Source of the DNA: JAVKBW01 sp964352715
GTDB lineage: Bacteria > Pseudomonadota > Alphaproteobacteria > UBA8366 > Aestuariispiraceae
Direction: 5' to 3'
Length of the DNA stretch: 23,069 bases
Assembly (NCBI GenBank): GCA_964352715.1
Contig: CAYGSU010000066.1
Coordinates: 1 to 23,069, forward strand
Under the pieces are notes generated by a model, which worked only from the letters and a program-made list of their open reading frames with translations, was not told the DNA's origin and searched no databases. Made by a program: the position numbers and the translations under genes. Shown here one piece after another: positions 22,264 through 23,069 of this stretch (positions are counted from its first letter, which is position 1; every line of letters starts with the position of its first letter).

Positions 22264-23069
22264 ATGAGCAACCAGTCCCGCACAACCGACGGCCACGGCC
22301 ACCTGTTCGACAGTATTCTGGACACCATCGGCAACACGCCGGTGATCCGCATCAACCGGCTCGCGCCGGAAGGCGTGGAAGTTTACGTGAAGGCGGAGTT
22401 TTTCAACCCGGCAGCATCCGTGAAAGACCGGCTGGCGATCAGCATCATCGAGGAAGCGGAAAAGCGCGGCGACCTGAAACCCGGCCAGACCGTGGTCGAG
22501 GCGACCAGCGGCAATACCGGTATCGGGCTGGCCATGGTCTGCGCCGCCAAGGGCTATCCGCTGGTGGTGACGATGGCTGACAGTTTTTCCGTCGAACGCC
22601 GCAAGCTGATGCGGTTTCTCGGTGCGAAAGTTGTTCTTACCCCGCGCGCACAGAAAGGCTTCGGCATGTATCAGAAGGCCAAGGAACTGGCCGAGGCGAA
22701 TGGCTGGTTCCTGGCAAGCCAGTTTGAAACCGCCGACAACGCGAAAATTCATGAAAACACCACGGCGCGGGAAATTCTCGCCGATTTCGCGGACAAGAAG
22801 CTCGACTATTTTGTCTCCGGCTACGGCACCGGCGGTACGGTGACCGGCGTCGGCCGGGTGCTGCGCAAGGAAAGCCCGCATACCAAGATCGTGCTGACCG
22901 AACCGGCCAATGCAGCGCTGGTTTCCAGCGGCACGGCGCAGAAGCGCAACGCCGAAAACCAGCCGGCTGAAAGCCACTCTTCCTTTGAACCGCACCCGAT
23001 TCAGGGCTGGACGCCGGATTTCATTCCGCATGTGCTGCAGGAAGCGATCGACAAGAAATACTATGATGA
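22264..23069 (+). CDS. cysK: Cysteine synthase A (O-acetylserine sulfhydrylase), 3' end outside the window
   Basis: 268 codons are present and the frame is open at the window end, so the last 50 or so residues of a protein of about 320-330 are missing. The PLP-dependent beta-family fold shows SILDTIGNTPVIRINRL (17-33), the Schiff-base lysine K54 in NPAASVKDRLA, the substrate loop TSGNTGIGLA (81-90), the PLP phosphate loop GYGTGGTVTGVGR and HPIQGWTPDFIPHVL. It makes L-cysteine from O-acetylserine and sulfide in the cytoplasm. GAAGGAG six nucleotides before the ATG supports the start. The TipF-like gene diverges from it. No cysE is visible in the window, and CysK versus a paralogue cannot be settled from the fragment. 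Confidence 0.94.
   Translation, partial: MSNQSRTTDGHGHLFDSILDTIGNTPVIRINRLAPEGVEVYVKAEFFNPAASVKDRLAISIIEEAEKRGDLKPGQTVVEATSGNTGIGLAMVCAAKGYPLVVTMADSFSVERRKLMRFLGAKVVLTPRAQKGFGMYQKAKELAEANGWFLASQFETADNAKIHENTTAREILADFADKKLDYFVSGYGTGGTVTGVGRVLRKESPHTKIVLTEPANAALVSSGTAQKRNAENQPAESHSSFEPHPIQGWTPDFIPHVLQEAIDKKYYD

Overview
The window is about 23 kb of GC-rich, densely coded chromosome from an alphaproteobacterium, probably a Rhodospirillales-like free-living or marine lineage. This rests on gene content and protein style (accA with a TTG start, dnaK-dnaJ without grpE, a TipF-like degenerate EAL protein, a Mcl1-type malyl-CoA lyase, NnrU and DUF3253 proteins); no rRNA or other taxonomic marker is present. 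Two runs of exactly 100 N show that it is a scaffolded draft assembly. Each N run is flanked by an identical 55-bp direct repeat, so both gaps look like unmerged contig overlaps. Collapsing them restores two intact genes: an M24 peptidase-fold enzyme and dnaJ.

Layout. 1-22 is the terminator of an upstream gene. 60-683 encodes a 2-hydroxychromene-2-carboxylate isomerase-like protein. 669-2875 (minus) is a two-gene operon: a HalD/BesD-type 2OG-Fe(II) oxygenase, then a protein very like the DMSP lyase DddP in which the position of the proposed catalytic Asp is Asn. Divergent from it is mcl (malyl/beta-methylmalyl-CoA lyase, 3121-4098), followed by accA (4231-5190), phhB (minus), an AmpG-like permease, a convergent MscS-family channel, and ppa. 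A macro-domain gene (8933-9442) precedes a 900-residue fusion of an ADP-forming acyl-CoA synthetase and a GNAT acetyltransferase (9518-12220). Next come nnrU-like (minus), DUF3253 and EamA transporter genes (plus), then alkB and a secreted esterase on the minus strand, overlapping by 11 bp. dnaK-dnaJ (16068-19443) follow a probable heat-shock promoter, with a weak terminator-like hairpin between them. A REPIN-like nested inverted repeat (19504-19592) separates dnaJ from a convergent HAD-IIA gene. The TipF-like degenerate EAL gene (minus) and cysK (plus, cut by the window end) finish the window.

Most of the region is housekeeping: fatty-acid synthesis, pyrophosphate removal, chaperones, cysteine synthesis and DNA alkylation repair. 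The parts most worth following up are the oxygenase/DddP-like operon with its catalytic-residue change, the pairing of a macro domain with a protein acetyltransferase, the predicted catalytically dead EAL protein, and the REPIN-like element. I see no CRISPR array, tRNA, rRNA, prophage, transposase or toxin-antitoxin locus.
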